The notes: generated by a model not told the origin, from the sequence alone. A DNA stretch of 64,000 bases from Paenibacillus sp. W2I17 (GCF_030815985.1 NZ_JAUSXM010000001.1:1488001-1552000), one strand, 5' to 3'; shown: positions 9,127 through 18,324, numbered from the stretch's first letter. Numbers and translations: made by a program.

Positions 9127-9732
9127 TTATATCAAGTCATTATAAGAGTACGAGCGAATCAACGAGAATTGTTTCGCCAGGAAATGTGGTGAATATGGCA
9201 TATCATTACGCAACCAGGCAACGATGGTTCCAATAAGGGCCGAAGAACCGTACCAGATTGCAATCTCTTTGTGAATGCCGGATTCTTCGAGTTCATCTTC
9301 CATCTCTACCCGATCAATTTTGGCTTTCACCAGCGTACTTAACAATTTGAGCAGTCGTTCGGTAAAAATCGGTGTGCGTTTTGTAGCAAGAACCACCTGA
9401 TAGAACGAGGCGTTCTCTGCAAAATGCTCCAGTAACTTGACTAGAACAGGCCAAGCCTCTTCCGTTCTTTGCTTCTCAAAATGAGGGGCATATTCATCCA
9501 CGATCCGTTCAATATTCTCAATCATCTCATCCGCCATCTTCTCCATCATATCCGTAATATCACGATAGTGCAGGTAGAAGGTTACCCGATTGATCGTCGC
9601 TCGTTCGGCAATTTTGTTGACTGACAACTTCTCAATATCCATTTCCTGCAGCAATTCAACAAATGCACCTCGAATTAACTGACGTGTTCGCAATATTCTT
9701 GGGTCCACGGCTGATTTCTTCTCGTCTTTCAC
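9127..9732 (-). CDS. TetR-family transcriptional repressor
   Basis: The N-terminal helix-turn-helix is typical (LSVNKIAERATINRVTFYLHYRD), followed by an all-helical ligand-binding domain with the C-terminal pattern of the TetR_C_7/8 group. I start it at GTG 9732, because GGGAGGG lies six bases upstream. A TTG at 9750 would put that site inside the gene. The product is then 201 residues. It is divergent from a DHA2 efflux transporter, the standard arrangement for a drug-responsive repressor of that pump. Nested inverted repeats fill the shared intergenic region. Confidence 0.88.
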   Translation of the reverse strand: MKDEKKSAVDPRILRTRQLIRGAFVELLQEMDIEKLSVNKIAERATINRVTFYLHYRDITDMMEKMADEMIENIERIVDEYAPHFEKQRTEEAWPVLVKLLEHFAENASFYQVVLATKRTPIFTERLLKLLSTLVKAKIDRVEMEDELEESGIHKEIAIWYGSSALIGTIVAWLRNDMPYSPHFLAKQFSLIRSYSYNDLI

Positions 9733-9760
9733 GTGTATCCCTCCCATCAAATTTTAAACA

Positions 9761-9860
9761 TTACAATTTTAAACAAACAGTCGTTTATTTTTGATTTACA
9801 CAACAAATTCATTTTATTTGTAAAATAAACGACGAAAACACGTCATAACGTAAATTGTAA
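9761..9860. promoter_or_regulatory. Nested inverted repeats between tetR and the efflux gene
   Basis: Two inverted repeats share one centre. The outer pair is TTACAATTT (9761-9769) with AAATTGTAA (9852-9860). The inner pair is GTCGTTTATTTT (9780-9791) with AAAATAAACGAC (9832-9843), a perfect 12-bp match. The outer right arm overlaps the -35 box of the pump promoter. They could be two operators bound by repressor dimers on each promoter. Confidence 0.5.
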
Positions 9861-9918
9861 TCTGTCCGAATATGTATATAATTCAATAAATACAATGTAA
9901 ACTATACAACACGTTGTA
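9855..9918 (+). promoter_or_regulatory. Promoter of the DHA2 efflux gene with operator-like palindrome
   Basis: TTGTAA (9855-9860), a 16-bp spacer and TATAAT (9877-9882) form a good vegetative promoter. The palindrome TACAAC-AC-GTTGTA (9905-9918) lies just downstream of the likely transcription start, a typical TetR blocking position. Confidence 0.6.
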
Positions 9919-9954
9919 AATTTAGTCACGTGTGGATTGAAAGGATGAAAAGGA

Positions 9955-11454
9955 TTGAGTCAGGCTAGAGTTCAAGAAGAATTATCTGTAAAGAAAGGCC
10001 CCATCCTGTTTATCATGATTTTGGGAGCCTTCCTTGCAACGTTGAATCAAACGATCATGAGTGTCGCTACACCGGAACTGATGGGTGATTTTAACATCTC
10101 CGCCGCAACAGCACAATGGTTAACGACAGGTTACATGCTGGTGAACGGGGTGCTTATCCCCATTACGGCTTACTTCATGCAACGCTTTTCAACCAAGCAA
10201 TTATTCCAAGCTTCCATGTTTATTTTCCTGATTGGTACCATCGTATCTGCTCTTGCAGATAACTTTGGCACATTGCTGACAGGACGTATGATTCAAGCAG
10301 CGGGTGCCGGCATTATCATGCCGCTCTTGATGCACGTTATTTTGACCTTGTTTGCTCCTGAAAAACGAGGATCTGCAATGGGTATGGTTGGTTTTGCCAT
10401 CATTTTTGCCCCTGCAATCGGGCCTACCCTTGCCGGTTATATCCTCGAGAACTACTCTTGGCAAACGATGTTCTACGGCATGATTCCATTAACTCTTATT
10501 GTCATTGCCTTTGCGTTTGTATACCTGAAGAATGTATCCGAACGGGTCAACACAAAGTTCGACACAATCAGTGTGGTGCTCTCCACGATCGGATTTGGCG
10601 CATTGCTCTATGGTTTCAGCAGAGCAGGAAGTCTGGGATGGTCAAGTGCAGAAGTTCTTATCTGTATTGCGGCTGGAATTGTTTCTCTTGCCCTGTTTAC
10701 ATGGCGTCAGCTCGTTTCTGAAACTCCGCTGCTTGATCTGCGGGCTTTCAAGTACAATATGTTCTCCCTGACCACGGTCATCAGTATCGCGATTACAATG
10801 ATCATGTATGCTGACATGATGTTGCTTCCCTTGTATCTCCAGAACGCACGTGGTTACACTGCACTGGAGTCCGGATTATTGCTTCTGCCAGGTGCACTTG
10901 TCATGGGCTTCCTGATGCCAGTAGCCGGAAAATTGTTTGACCGTTTTGGAGCGAAATGGCTCGCTGTTATCGGGATGGTGATCACCATCGTAACCACAAT
11001 TGGTTTCATCGACTTAACGGATTCAACCAGTTATGGATACCTGGTATTGATGTCTACCGGCCGCCGAATTGGTATGGCTCTGCTCATGATGCCGATTCAG
11101 ACTGCGGGACTTAACCAACTGCCACCAAGACTTGGTGCACACGGTACAGCTATCTCCAACACCGTCAGACAAGTGGCTGGCGCTGTAGGTACTTCATTAC
11201 TCGTAAGTGTCATGACCTCCCGTACAACGGCACACGTACAGGATATGATGGCGACTGGTGCAGCCAATGGTCTCAGTCAAAAACAGCTTGCTACAGAATC
11301 CATGATCCAGGGTATCAATGATGCTTATGTTGTTATCATCGGTATCGCTGTTGTGGGATTGGTCCTTTCCTTCTTTATCAAACGCACCAAACAAGCCAAA
11401 GAGGAAGAAATCAAACAGGTGGTAAGACAAAAAGTTTCTATGAATTCAAATTAA
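9955..11454 (+). CDS. DHA2-family multidrug efflux MFS transporter (EmrB/QacA type)
   Basis: A 499-residue membrane protein with about 14 hydrophobic segments. The first segment and loop carry the DHA2 signatures (LATLNQTIMSVATPEL, then QWLTTGYML), and GPTLAGYI in the fifth helix is antiporter motif C. Such pumps exchange protons for lipophilic drugs or cations. The start is a TTG. An ATG ten bases upstream is out of frame and stops quickly. AAAGGA lies nine bases before the TTG. The gene is divergent from its likely TetR repressor and ends in a strong bidirectional terminator. Confidence 0.9.
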   Translation: MSQARVQEELSVKKGPILFIMILGAFLATLNQTIMSVATPELMGDFNISAATAQWLTTGYMLVNGVLIPITAYFMQRFSTKQLFQASMFIFLIGTIVSALADNFGTLLTGRMIQAAGAGIIMPLLMHVILTLFAPEKRGSAMGMVGFAIIFAPAIGPTLAGYILENYSWQTMFYGMIPLTLIVIAFAFVYLKNVSERVNTKFDTISVVLSTIGFGALLYGFSRAGSLGWSSAEVLICIAAGIVSLALFTWRQLVSETPLLDLRAFKYNMFSLTTVISIAITMIMYADMMLLPLYLQNARGYTALESGLLLLPGALVMGFLMPVAGKLFDRFGAKWLAVIGMVITIVTTIGFIDLTDSTSYGYLVLMSTGRRIGMALLMMPIQTAGLNQLPPRLGAHGTAISNTVRQVAGAVGTSLLVSVMTSRTTAHVQDMMATGAANGLSQKQLATESMIQGINDAYVVIIGIAVVGLVLSFFIKRTKQAKEEEIKQVVRQKVSMNSN

Positions 11455-11484
11455 GGTGTCCAGCCTCATACTTGCTTGCATAAC

Positions 11485-11527
11485 AAAGCGGCAGATCAAG
11501 ACGTTTACGTCTGATCTGCCGCTTTTT
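11485..11527. terminator. Bidirectional terminator between efflux and P450 genes
   Basis: A perfect 14-bp stem (AAAGCGGCAGATCA at 11485-11498 with its complement at 11512-11525) is extended by the GACG...CGTC inner stem and followed by T5. It separates two convergent genes and could serve both. Confidence 0.85.
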
Positions 11528-11552
11528 AGGTTGTGTCCCGTATGATTCCTTC

Positions 11553-12788
11553 TCACTCCGCAACGATCTTCACTGGCAGATGGGTCAATGACTGTCCCGG
11601 AGCTGAAGTGGCCAGATTATTCTCCAGATCAAAGGACTCCACCGGTTCAATCCGAGCAATCTTCTCCACAAATGCAGTCAAGGCAATGCTGAGTTCCATT
11701 CTTGCCAGCGGGGCACCCAGACAAAAGTGTGGGCCATTGCCAAAGGTAAGATGTCTTTTGTTATTCCGACGATGAATATTCAGCTCAAAGGGGTCTTCAA
11801 ACATTTGCTCATCCATATTGGCTGCACTCATCCAGGAGATGACAACATCTCCTTTTTTCAAATCCACTCCGAGCAGTTGGTTATCCTGCTTCACTGTCCG
11901 ATGTCGTTTGGCATTATGGAACCGATAACGAAGCATTTCTTCCACTGCGAGCGGAACCCATTCGGGATTCTGTCTTAGTTGATCATACAGACTCGGGTCA
12001 TCGTAGAGAAAGGAATAGAACGTATTTGAAACCATATGACTCGTTGTCTCTATACCGGCTCCAAGCAGAAGCATGGTCGTGCGAACAACCTCATCCTCCG
12101 TGAACTTCTCACCTTCAACATCGACATTTAACAGATCCGTAATGATATCCTCACCAGGATGAGTCCGTTTATGAACCACAATAGGATACAGGAATTGATA
12201 ATACTCTTGAGCGGCAGTTTGCTTTTTCAGTTCACTTTCCTCAGCCGTCTTTGGATTGGTGGGTTGAAACAGAATATCTACCCAGTTCTTGAAGCGATGG
12301 CTGTCTGTAAGAGGGATCCCAAGCAGATCGGCCATAACCATCGAAGGCAGCGGAGCGGCCAACGCTTGAACAATATCAATCGTCGTATTTGGCTCAATAT
12401 CTGCTACCAGTTGCTCTGCAATGTTGCGAATTCGTGGCTCCCAGTTTTTCAGACTACGCGGTGTAAAAGCAGCAGATAACAACGAACGACTTTTTTGATG
12501 ACGAGGAGGATCGATACTTGATATGTTTAATTTGTCTGGAGGTGTGCCTTCATTGTTCTTTGCTCCAACGGCAATTGTCGTCCGGGTTCCTTCGGCCGAA
12601 AAATATTCATGATTACTCAGAACCTGCTTCACATCATCGTATCTGAACACATTCCAGGTGTCTGTATCTTCGTGATAGTACACAGGATGCTCGGACAGCA
12701 TTTTTCGAAACCAGTGAAGTGGGAAAAACTCTTCAGATCTGGACTGAAACCCCGTGATGTCCTCAACACGTATCACTTCTTTATACAT
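11553..12788 (-). CDS. Cytochrome P450 (bacterial class I, CYP107-like)
   Basis: A soluble monooxygenase of 411 residues when started at the second Met (12788), which has AGAGGTGG seven bases upstream. The Met at 12809 lacks a site. The heme-binding loop FGNGPHFCLGAP gives the thiolate cysteine (residue 356). The I-helix oxygen-activating motif is LLGAGIETTSH, and the K-helix ExxR is EEMLRYR. Members hydroxylate fatty acids, macrolides or terpenes using external ferredoxin and reductase partners, none of which is next door. The substrate is unknown. Confidence 0.9.
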   Translation of the reverse strand: MYKEVIRVEDITGFQSRSEEFFPLHWFRKMLSEHPVYYHEDTDTWNVFRYDDVKQVLSNHEYFSAEGTRTTIAVGAKNNEGTPPDKLNISSIDPPRHQKSRSLLSAAFTPRSLKNWEPRIRNIAEQLVADIEPNTTIDIVQALAAPLPSMVMADLLGIPLTDSHRFKNWVDILFQPTNPKTAEESELKKQTAAQEYYQFLYPIVVHKRTHPGEDIITDLLNVDVEGEKFTEDEVVRTTMLLLGAGIETTSHMVSNTFYSFLYDDPSLYDQLRQNPEWVPLAVEEMLRYRFHNAKRHRTVKQDNQLLGVDLKKGDVVISWMSAANMDEQMFEDPFELNIHRRNNKRHLTFGNGPHFCLGAPLARMELSIALTAFVEKIARIEPVESFDLENNLATSAPGQSLTHLPVKIVAE

Positions 12789-12914
12789 TTGGAATCCACC
12801 TCTCAGCATAGTTTCGTGATTGGTTACATGGCTACCTGAATTGACAGTTCAGCACCTGACTCCATTTTATACCATACGTTCATTTATTGATATAAACCAT
12901 TTGAACTAAATCAT

Positions 12915-12941
12915 AAAAACCCCTTAATATAAGGGGTTTTT
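12915..12941. terminator. Terminator below the FAD oxidoreductase / coiled-coil pair
   Basis: A perfect 12-bp stem AAAAACCCCTTA with TAAGGGGTTTTT and a three-base loop, with A and T runs on either side. It ends the minus-strand operon at 13004-14430 and insulates the P450 promoter region. Confidence 0.85.
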
Positions 12942-13003
12942 GTTTTATACGCATCGTATATTAGTTCTGCCGGCATTTCAGAAAGATAAGCCATACGAGC
13001 TGA

Positions 13004-13291
13004 TCAATCGCCTAGTTTCGCTAATCCTTCCTGTAGTTGCTCCAGTTGTTCAGACAGGGTCTCAATCAAGTTCTTCGTTTGGCTTGCCTTCTCCATTAAG
13101 ATTTGCTCTTCAGAACTGTCTTCCGATGCATTCCTGATTGGTGAGGACTTCAGTTCCGACAATTCGCTTTTGTATGTTTCTTGTTTCTCCAAGGCTATTT
13201 GCAGTTCTTCTTTTGTCATACCAATCTGATGCTCCAGATATACGATATCGGACGAGTTCGCTCCATCGGATAAACGTTGTGAATATGTCAT
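13004..13291 (-). CDS. Small coiled-coil protein of unknown function
   Basis: A 95-residue acidic, Glu/Gln/Leu-rich protein with no signal peptide, membrane segment or cysteine. Heptad-like leucine spacing across residues 18-95 predicts one or two long coiled coils. Its ATG overlaps the stop of the upstream FAD oxidoreductase (ATGA), so it is translated with that enzyme. A structural or regulatory partner role is only inference. I do not recognise a family. Confidence 0.7.
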   Translation of the reverse strand: MTYSQRLSDGANSSDIVYLEHQIGMTKEELQIALEKQETYKSELSELKSSPIRNASEDSSEEQILMEKASQTKNLIETLSEQLEQLQEGLAKLGD

Positions 13292-14430
13292 GACTCACCT
13301 CTTTTAATTTCATCCATTGCTTTGCCAACAGTGTAGGGCTCAATATCGATATCCAGCTCCATATCGAGAGCTAGTTTCGCCAGTTGACTCCCGATAAAAG
13401 GACCCATGGTCAATCCAGAGGCTCCAAGTCCATTCGCTGCAATCAGACCTTGCCAGCCTGGGACAGCCCCCATTACTGGCAGAAAGCCAGGTGTGAACGG
13501 ACGGAACCCAACTCTTACTTCCTGGAATGTGCTATTGGCTAGCCCCGGCGCCAGTTCCAGACCTTTATTCAAAACTTCCTGCATGCCCCCTGCAGTTACT
13601 CTTGTATCATAACCCTCCACATCATTTTCATGAGTGGCACCAATCACAATCTTCTGTTGATCAAAGGCCAGGAGATATTGATCAGAAGGTGGCATGATCA
13701 CAGGCCAGCGGCCTGTATCCTCCCCATCCGTGACATGTAGATGCATAATTTGTGCCTTTTGATAATGCACTTTAAAGTGTATGCCGAGCGGCATCAACAG
13801 TTCGTTGGCCCATGCACCTGCACAGACAACGACTTCATCTGCCAGGAAACTCTGATCATTAACACTCACACCAATGACCCGATCCGCTTCGAATTGAAGC
13901 GTGGCGTCTCCATGGATCACTTCCGCTCCATTTCGCTGTGCAGACCGGATCAAGGCATCGCGCAGCGCTCTTCCATCTATACGTGCAGCACCGCTGATAT
14001 GTACCGATTGATAACGTTCATCCAGCAATGGAAAACGTTCACGGGTTTCTTTGTCATCCAGAGGTGTAATGTCGCCAATCTCCGGTGCATCTGCTTTGCG
14101 AAGATGGGCCCGCTCTTCCATCTTGTTGATTTTGTCCACGTCCGTATGAATACTAAGCGCGCCCACTTGAGCATAACCGGTTTCCGTTTCTCCTTCGCCT
14201 TCAAGCTCCGCTATGATGCCAGGATAGAACCGCGCACCAGCCTTGGCGAGCTGATACCAGTCCTGATTGCGACGCTGTGACAGCCATGGACAGATGATAC
14301 CGGCAGCTGCATCCGTTGCCTGTCCTATATCTTTTCGATCTATGATGATGACCTCTGCGCCATGTTTGGCTAATTGATAGGCTGTTGATGCCCCCAGAAT
14401 ACCCGATCCGACTACGATGACTTTCTTCAT
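13288..14430 (-). CDS. FAD-dependent amine/D-amino acid oxidoreductase (DAO family)
   Basis: The N-terminal Rossmann motif VVGSGILGASTAYQLA with the acidic IIIDRK strand end binds the FAD adenosine. The later GASGLTMGPFIGSQLA stretch is the C-terminal FAD contact of the DAO family (DadA, glycine oxidase, sarcosine oxidase). These oxidise amino acids or secondary amines to imines. The start is the Met at 14430 (380 residues), because GAAAGGG lies eight bases upstream. The earlier ATG at 14454 would bury that site. It is followed with a 4-bp overlap by the coiled-coil gene. The exact substrate cannot be assigned. Confidence 0.85.
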   Translation of the reverse strand: MKKVIVVGSGILGASTAYQLAKHGAEVIIIDRKDIGQATDAAAGIICPWLSQRRNQDWYQLAKAGARFYPGIIAELEGEGETETGYAQVGALSIHTDVDKINKMEERAHLRKADAPEIGDITPLDDKETRERFPLLDERYQSVHISGAARIDGRALRDALIRSAQRNGAEVIHGDATLQFEADRVIGVSVNDQSFLADEVVVCAGAWANELLMPLGIHFKVHYQKAQIMHLHVTDGEDTGRWPVIMPPSDQYLLAFDQQKIVIGATHENDVEGYDTRVTAGGMQEVLNKGLELAPGLANSTFQEVRVGFRPFTPGFLPVMGAVPGWQGLIAANGLGASGLTMGPFIGSQLAKLALDMELDIDIEPYTVGKAMDEIKRGES

Positions 14431-14586
14431 GTTTGCATCCCTTTCTTTAATCACTCATTCCTTATAGCGTATACCGTTTCGCATTCTGTTGGCAAGGCAG
14501 GCCTTACTTTTAGATCCATAAATAGAGGCTGATCAGACTACATTTCATACTCATTCATCCAATAAATAATTGTTGAAGCATTTATA

Positions 14587-14600
14587 TGAAAACGTTTTAT
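14587..14600. promoter_or_regulatory. Candidate catabolite-responsive element (cre)
   Basis: TGAAAACGTTTTAT matches the CcpA consensus TGWAANCGNTNNCA at 12 of 14 positions, with a perfect AAAACGTTTT core. It stands between the divergent FAD oxidoreductase and AraC genes. CcpA binding is inferred only from the motif. Confidence 0.4.
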
Positions 14601-14726
14601 ATATTGCCCGTCATTCAATTAAATTTATTCCATTTATGTAATATAATTCTTTCTAGGTTTCTTTTAACTCTGTAACCACGCCACTTACGCACATGATCCT
14701 TTAACGAAAAGAGGAATAACACAACG

Positions 14727-15542
14727 ATGCCGAAACCTAGCATGGGGAATCCGCTGGATACCGATATGCCGCTCATGATTACAGGGCAAAACCAGTTGAC
14801 CGTTGATGAATTGATGAATTGGAGCGACCATTCACGGGATTACAGCATAGTACAGTGCATCGGAGGAACAGGGCGAATCGCAGCAAAGAATCATGAATTT
14901 TCGATCAAAAAAGGGACCGCTCTCATTTTGTTCCCGGAGGTAACCTACCGTTACCACAATCTGAGTGATTCATTACGATTTGATTGTCTGTCTTTCAATG
15001 GCTATTTGTTGCCACGGTTCTTGCATACCTTGCAGATCGGGGAGCTGCGCGCCTTCAAGCCGGATGGAATGCTTCATATCCTGTTGCGTGAAATTACGTT
15101 GGCGCTGCAGTCCCGGCACAAGGATCAGATCTGGCACGTCTCCGCATTACTGTACATGCTTTTGGTCAGATTAACCATTGAAGGTGAACGCTATAGTGCT
15201 TACGAACGTTCTGATGCCCGATTAAGATTGGATGAACTCATTACTTTTATCAAACAAAATTATCATCAGGATATCTCTCTCCCCATGTTGGCTGAGCAGA
15301 TGGACGTTACCGAGCAGCACCTGAATCGGATATTCAAAAAAGAATTTCAAATGACTCCACTGGAGTATCTGATGCGATATCGGCTGTTGAAAGCCAAGGA
15401 AATGCTCATCGAAAATAACGCTACTACCGCTCATGAAATAGCCAAAGCCGTTGGTTTCAACAGTGCCAGTTACTTTGGATCAGTGTTCAAAAAATACGAA
15501 GGGATCTCCCCTATCGAGCTACGCAAGCAGTATCTGGATTAA
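14727..15542 (+). CDS. AraC-family transcriptional regulator
   Basis: The 271-residue protein has an N-terminal cupin-like sensing domain (about 15-150) and a C-terminal double helix-turn-helix (about 170-268), with AEQMDVTEQHLNRIFKKEF in the first and AVGFNSASYFGSVFKK in the second. Such proteins usually activate sugar genes on binding a ligand in the cupin. GAGGA stands 12 bases before the ATG. Its stop overlaps that of the convergent HAD gene by 4 bp. The divergent FAD oxidoreductase may be a target, but no direct evidence shows it. Confidence 0.88.
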   Translation: MPKPSMGNPLDTDMPLMITGQNQLTVDELMNWSDHSRDYSIVQCIGGTGRIAAKNHEFSIKKGTALILFPEVTYRYHNLSDSLRFDCLSFNGYLLPRFLHTLQIGELRAFKPDGMLHILLREITLALQSRHKDQIWHVSALLYMLLVRLTIEGERYSAYERSDARLRLDELITFIKQNYHQDISLPMLAEQMDVTEQHLNRIFKKEFQMTPLEYLMRYRLLKAKEMLIENNATTAHEIAKAVGFNSASYFGSVFKKYEGISPIELRKQYLD

Positions 15543-16180
15543 AGCGCCTCCATATCGATCTCGGCCAGCGAGGATAACCGAAGTTCATGCATGGCGAATT
15601 CCAGACCACGCGTTACCTCGTTAGGCACGATGATACACCGAATACCTGCTGCATTGGCTGCCTTCAAGCCATTAGGTGAGTCTTCGAACACAATCGCTTC
15701 GGAAGCCTCGATCCCAAGACTCTGGAGAGCAAGAAGGTACAGTTCAGGGTCCGGTTTCACTCGCTTCACATCCTCGGATGTATGAACGACTGTGAAATAA
15801 TCAAAAATGCCTAATTTCTGCAAGTAACCATGCACCCAGTCCCGTGTGGAGCTGGAAGCAACCGCAAGCTGAATCCCCTTCTCCCTCGCAGACTGAAGCA
15901 ATTCATGCACCCCCGGAAGAATGGCGGCCTGTCCCAAATAGACTTCGTATTTCTGTTCAGAGAGAAGTTTGATATGATCATGATCTATCTTTTTTTGGAG
16001 CGCCTGCTCTAGATATAGATATGGATGAAACTCCTCAAAGGATGTCCCCACATTTTTCGACCAAAGCTCCAGACCAAGTTCCACTCCGTGCTCTTCATAA
16101 ATATCGCGAAATGCATAATACCAGGGCGTCTCTGTATCCACAATGAGTCCATCAAAATCAAATATAAATGCTTTTACCAT
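15539..16180 (-). CDS. HAD-superfamily phosphatase / beta-phosphoglucomutase-like
   Basis: This 213-residue protein shows all HAD motifs: I, DFDGLIVDTE, with the nucleophile Asp9 and acid Asp11; II, VASSST; the Lys in KRVKPDPELY; and IV, VFEDSPNGL. The helical cap after motif I is of the C1 type found in beta-phosphoglucomutase and sugar-phosphate phosphatases. It most likely dephosphorylates a sugar phosphate or a related metabolite. It follows the DUF1349 gene by 39 bp and probably shares its transcript. GGAGGGA precedes the ATG. Confidence 0.87.
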   Translation of the reverse strand: MVKAFIFDFDGLIVDTETPWYYAFRDIYEEHGVELGLELWSKNVGTSFEEFHPYLYLEQALQKKIDHDHIKLLSEQKYEVYLGQAAILPGVHELLQSAREKGIQLAVASSSTRDWVHGYLQKLGIFDYFTVVHTSEDVKRVKPDPELYLLALQSLGIEASEAIVFEDSPNGLKAANAAGIRCIIVPNEVTRGLEFAMHELRLSSLAEIDMEAL

Positions 16181-16219
16181 GAACCTGTTCTCCCTCCAAT
16201 GATCGGCCGGGGAAGCGGA

Positions 16220-16813
16220 TTAGAAACGTGCGGTCAAGTCCGGATGAGTAACGTTCACGGATAAAAAGTGACACGTACAGCCCGTTCCAGTCGGCGACTG
16301 AACAACTAATCCAGCTCGAAGTTCCCCTTGTATCGGCATACCGAAATAACGAATTAGTTTCCACTCTTCCCCATCGGGTGAATAAAAGAATGATATGCAG
16401 CCCTCTACTTTGCGTATACGCAGATAGGGATTAGGTACGGAGACTTCAATCGAATTGCAATCATCCGATGAACCATCACGTGTCACCACCGACACGATGG
16501 TAGGCACTTTTCCATCATACTCAAAACAAATTTTGCACCAGTTAAGATCATCCGCCATCACCATCAGGCATCCGGAATCATATTGATTTTTCATATCAAC
16601 GGTTAATTGGGTTGTGATTTCGAAATCGCCAGGCACAGGCATGGACAAGAAAGGAGCAGTTGCACGAATATGCTTGCCCGCTGGATCTTGGAAAAAGTCG
16701 GTGTCCGCCTTCGCTTCCACCAGCACACCTCCCTGATCGGTATAGGACCAGGTTTCGGGCTCGTTCATCCAGCTCCATTGCTTCCGTGCTTCTGTTGTCA
16801 TTACGTTAGTCAT
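16220..16813 (-). CDS. DUF1349 protein, concanavalin-like fold
   Basis: A 197-residue soluble protein with no signal peptide. The pattern (GVLVEAKADTDFFQD, then CLMVMADDLNWCKICFEYDG, then the C-terminal GLVVQSPTGTGCTCHF) is that of the DUF1349 family, a beta-sandwich related to concanavalin-type lectins and glycosidase domains. Members often stand near sugar genes, and a carbohydrate-related role is suspected, not shown. GGGAGG lies about ten bases before the ATG. It is upstream of the HAD phosphatase, and downstream of a MITE-like element that separates it from the MFS gene. Confidence 0.8.
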   Translation of the reverse strand: MTNVMTTEARKQWSWMNEPETWSYTDQGGVLVEAKADTDFFQDPAGKHIRATAPFLSMPVPGDFEITTQLTVDMKNQYDSGCLMVMADDLNWCKICFEYDGKVPTIVSVVTRDGSSDDCNSIEVSVPNPYLRIRKVEGCISFFYSPDGEEWKLIRYFGMPIQGELRAGLVVQSPTGTGCTCHFLSVNVTHPDLTARF

Positions 16814-16853
16814 TTGTTAGCAGCCTCCCAAGTTAAAATATGTTCTAGAGGTA

Positions 16854-17019
16854 GTTCAAAAAGTCCGCTTTTGATTACGAAGGATGCCTAGTGGCATCAT
16901 CAGCATCGAATATGGCATTCAGCCGAAATGTCCGTTGCTCACGTAGTTTTCCTACGCTCCGCTACTCCATTTCTAGCTTCATCCCATCTTCTTGGTACTG
17001 AAAACCGCTCTTTTTGAAC
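16854..17019. mobile_element. MITE-like 166-bp repeat element with terminal inverted repeats
   Basis: The ends form imperfect inverted repeats: GTTCAAAAAGTCCGCTTTT at 16854-16872 against the reverse complement of 17001-17019, GTTCAAAAAGAGCGGTTTT. The inside (GATTACGAAGGATGCC, CCGTTGCTCACG and so on) has no convincing reading frame. From memory, very similar elements recur in Paenibacillus intergenic regions; this is not checked here. It sits between an MFS gene and a DUF1349 gene and may carry transcription signals. Confidence 0.6.
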
Positions 17020-17079
17020 ATGCATTTACTAGTTTTTTCTGTACTACATATTCGCTCAAGATACAGTAAACCCCTTTTT

Positions 17080-18324
17080 CTACATATTTTTGTAAGGTTC
17101 CAGCACTTGGGAGTGCTTTTGCGGATCTGGCAGGAAGAACATGATGACCATAAGAACGACGTATAGACCAAGAATGACACTGAATAACAGTGTTGGATTG
17201 TGATGGTAGAGCAGGCCCGTCAGGTAACCGGATGGAATGGCTGTAAGCGTCATGACGGTCTGCACGGCCGAGAACATATCGGCTTTCTCATGCGTACCCA
17301 ATCGGTTCATCAGCAGGGAATCCCGGTACGTCTGCAAAATGAAGTTACCCGCAGCGAGTACGATTAGCGTGAGAAACAACATTCCTATATTTCCCACAGG
17401 GATTAATAGAAACAGAATGGCTCCGGCTGTGCTTAGCACGATGGAAAAACCAACATACTTTTCTTCCGAACGCCGTTTCAGTCGCGGAATGATAACCAGA
17501 TAGAGCAGCATGACGGTTACCGCAGTCACTACTGGGATAAACGAAATGACACGGTCATCAAACTTCAACTGTTCCTTGAAGAAAATGACCTGAAAGAAAT
17601 TCAGCTGCAAGATCAGATTGGACAACACCGTGATCAGAATAATCGGAAAAAGTCTCCGTTTGTAGAACGATTTGCCAAACAGGCGCAGACTGGAACCCAA
17701 GCTCTGAAGCACGCGGGTTTTACTATGCAATCCCATAAGTTCCTTGCCGACCTCGGTCTCATCCGTGTATCGGTTACGAATGAAAAACATGGCGGTCATC
17801 AGGATGCCCCCGACAAAGTAAATGCTGGCGAGTGTAGGCACAATACCATAATCAGCAATGACTACCCCGGCAATAGGTGTTAATACCCCGGCTCCTGTAA
17901 TGATCATGTTGAGAATGGCAAACACCTTCGATCGTTTGTGTTCCTCCACATCCTCTATGATCAGACAGTTAAAGGCGACCGTTACAAACTTGGATGTTGC
18001 ATTTAGTAAATAGGCGATTAGAAACAACCAGAAGTTCTGAGAGAAGGCCCAGATGAACATGGGAACACTCCAGGCAAGCAGATCAAAGATCAGCGTTGTT
18101 CGTTTCCGGCCCAGCTTATTCGTAATGGAACCCGCAAACAATTGAAAGATAAAGGCAAAATAAAGATTTACCGAATTGATTAAACCGATTTCAATGTCCG
18201 AAAGTCCGGCTTCCTTCATATATAAAGGAGCATAGAAGAGAACGATCGTGCCCGGAATGGCCCATACCGGTTCGAGTAAAATGGAGTAGCGTGGATTCTT
18301 CGGCAAATCTTGAAGCAATTTCAA
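17080..18324 (-). CDS. MFS transporter, last gene of the glycosyltransferase operon
   Basis: About 12 hydrophobic segments and the MFS loop 2-3 motif (GSITNKLGRKRT) mark a major facilitator carrier. I place the start at TTG 18324 (414 residues, KLLQDLPKN), because GAAGGGA lies seven bases upstream. The longer frame to 18384 adds a charged stretch without a site. It follows the zinc dehydrogenase and the aminotransferase on the same strand, so it may export their product or import a precursor. No substrate motif is recognised. Confidence 0.82.
   Translation of the reverse strand: MKLLQDLPKNPRYSILLEPVWAIPGTIVLFYAPLYMKEAGLSDIEIGLINSVNLYFAFIFQLFAGSITNKLGRKRTTLIFDLLAWSVPMFIWAFSQNFWLFLIAYLLNATSKFVTVAFNCLIIEDVEEHKRSKVFAILNMIITGAGVLTPIAGVVIADYGIVPTLASIYFVGGILMTAMFFIRNRYTDETEVGKELMGLHSKTRVLQSLGSSLRLFGKSFYKRRLFPIILITVLSNLILQLNFFQVIFFKEQLKFDDRVISFIPVVTAVTVMLLYLVIIPRLKRRSEEKYVGFSIVLSTAGAILFLLIPVGNIGMLFLTLIVLAAGNFILQTYRDSLLMNRLGTHEKADMFSAVQTVMTLTAIPSGYLTGLLYHHNPTLLFSVILGLYVVLMVIMFFLPDPQKHSQVLEPYKNM

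Noticed and set aside
13741..14280. Plus-strand frame of 179 codons
   Set aside because: It lies antisense to the FAD oxidoreductase, without ribosome site or recognisable motif.
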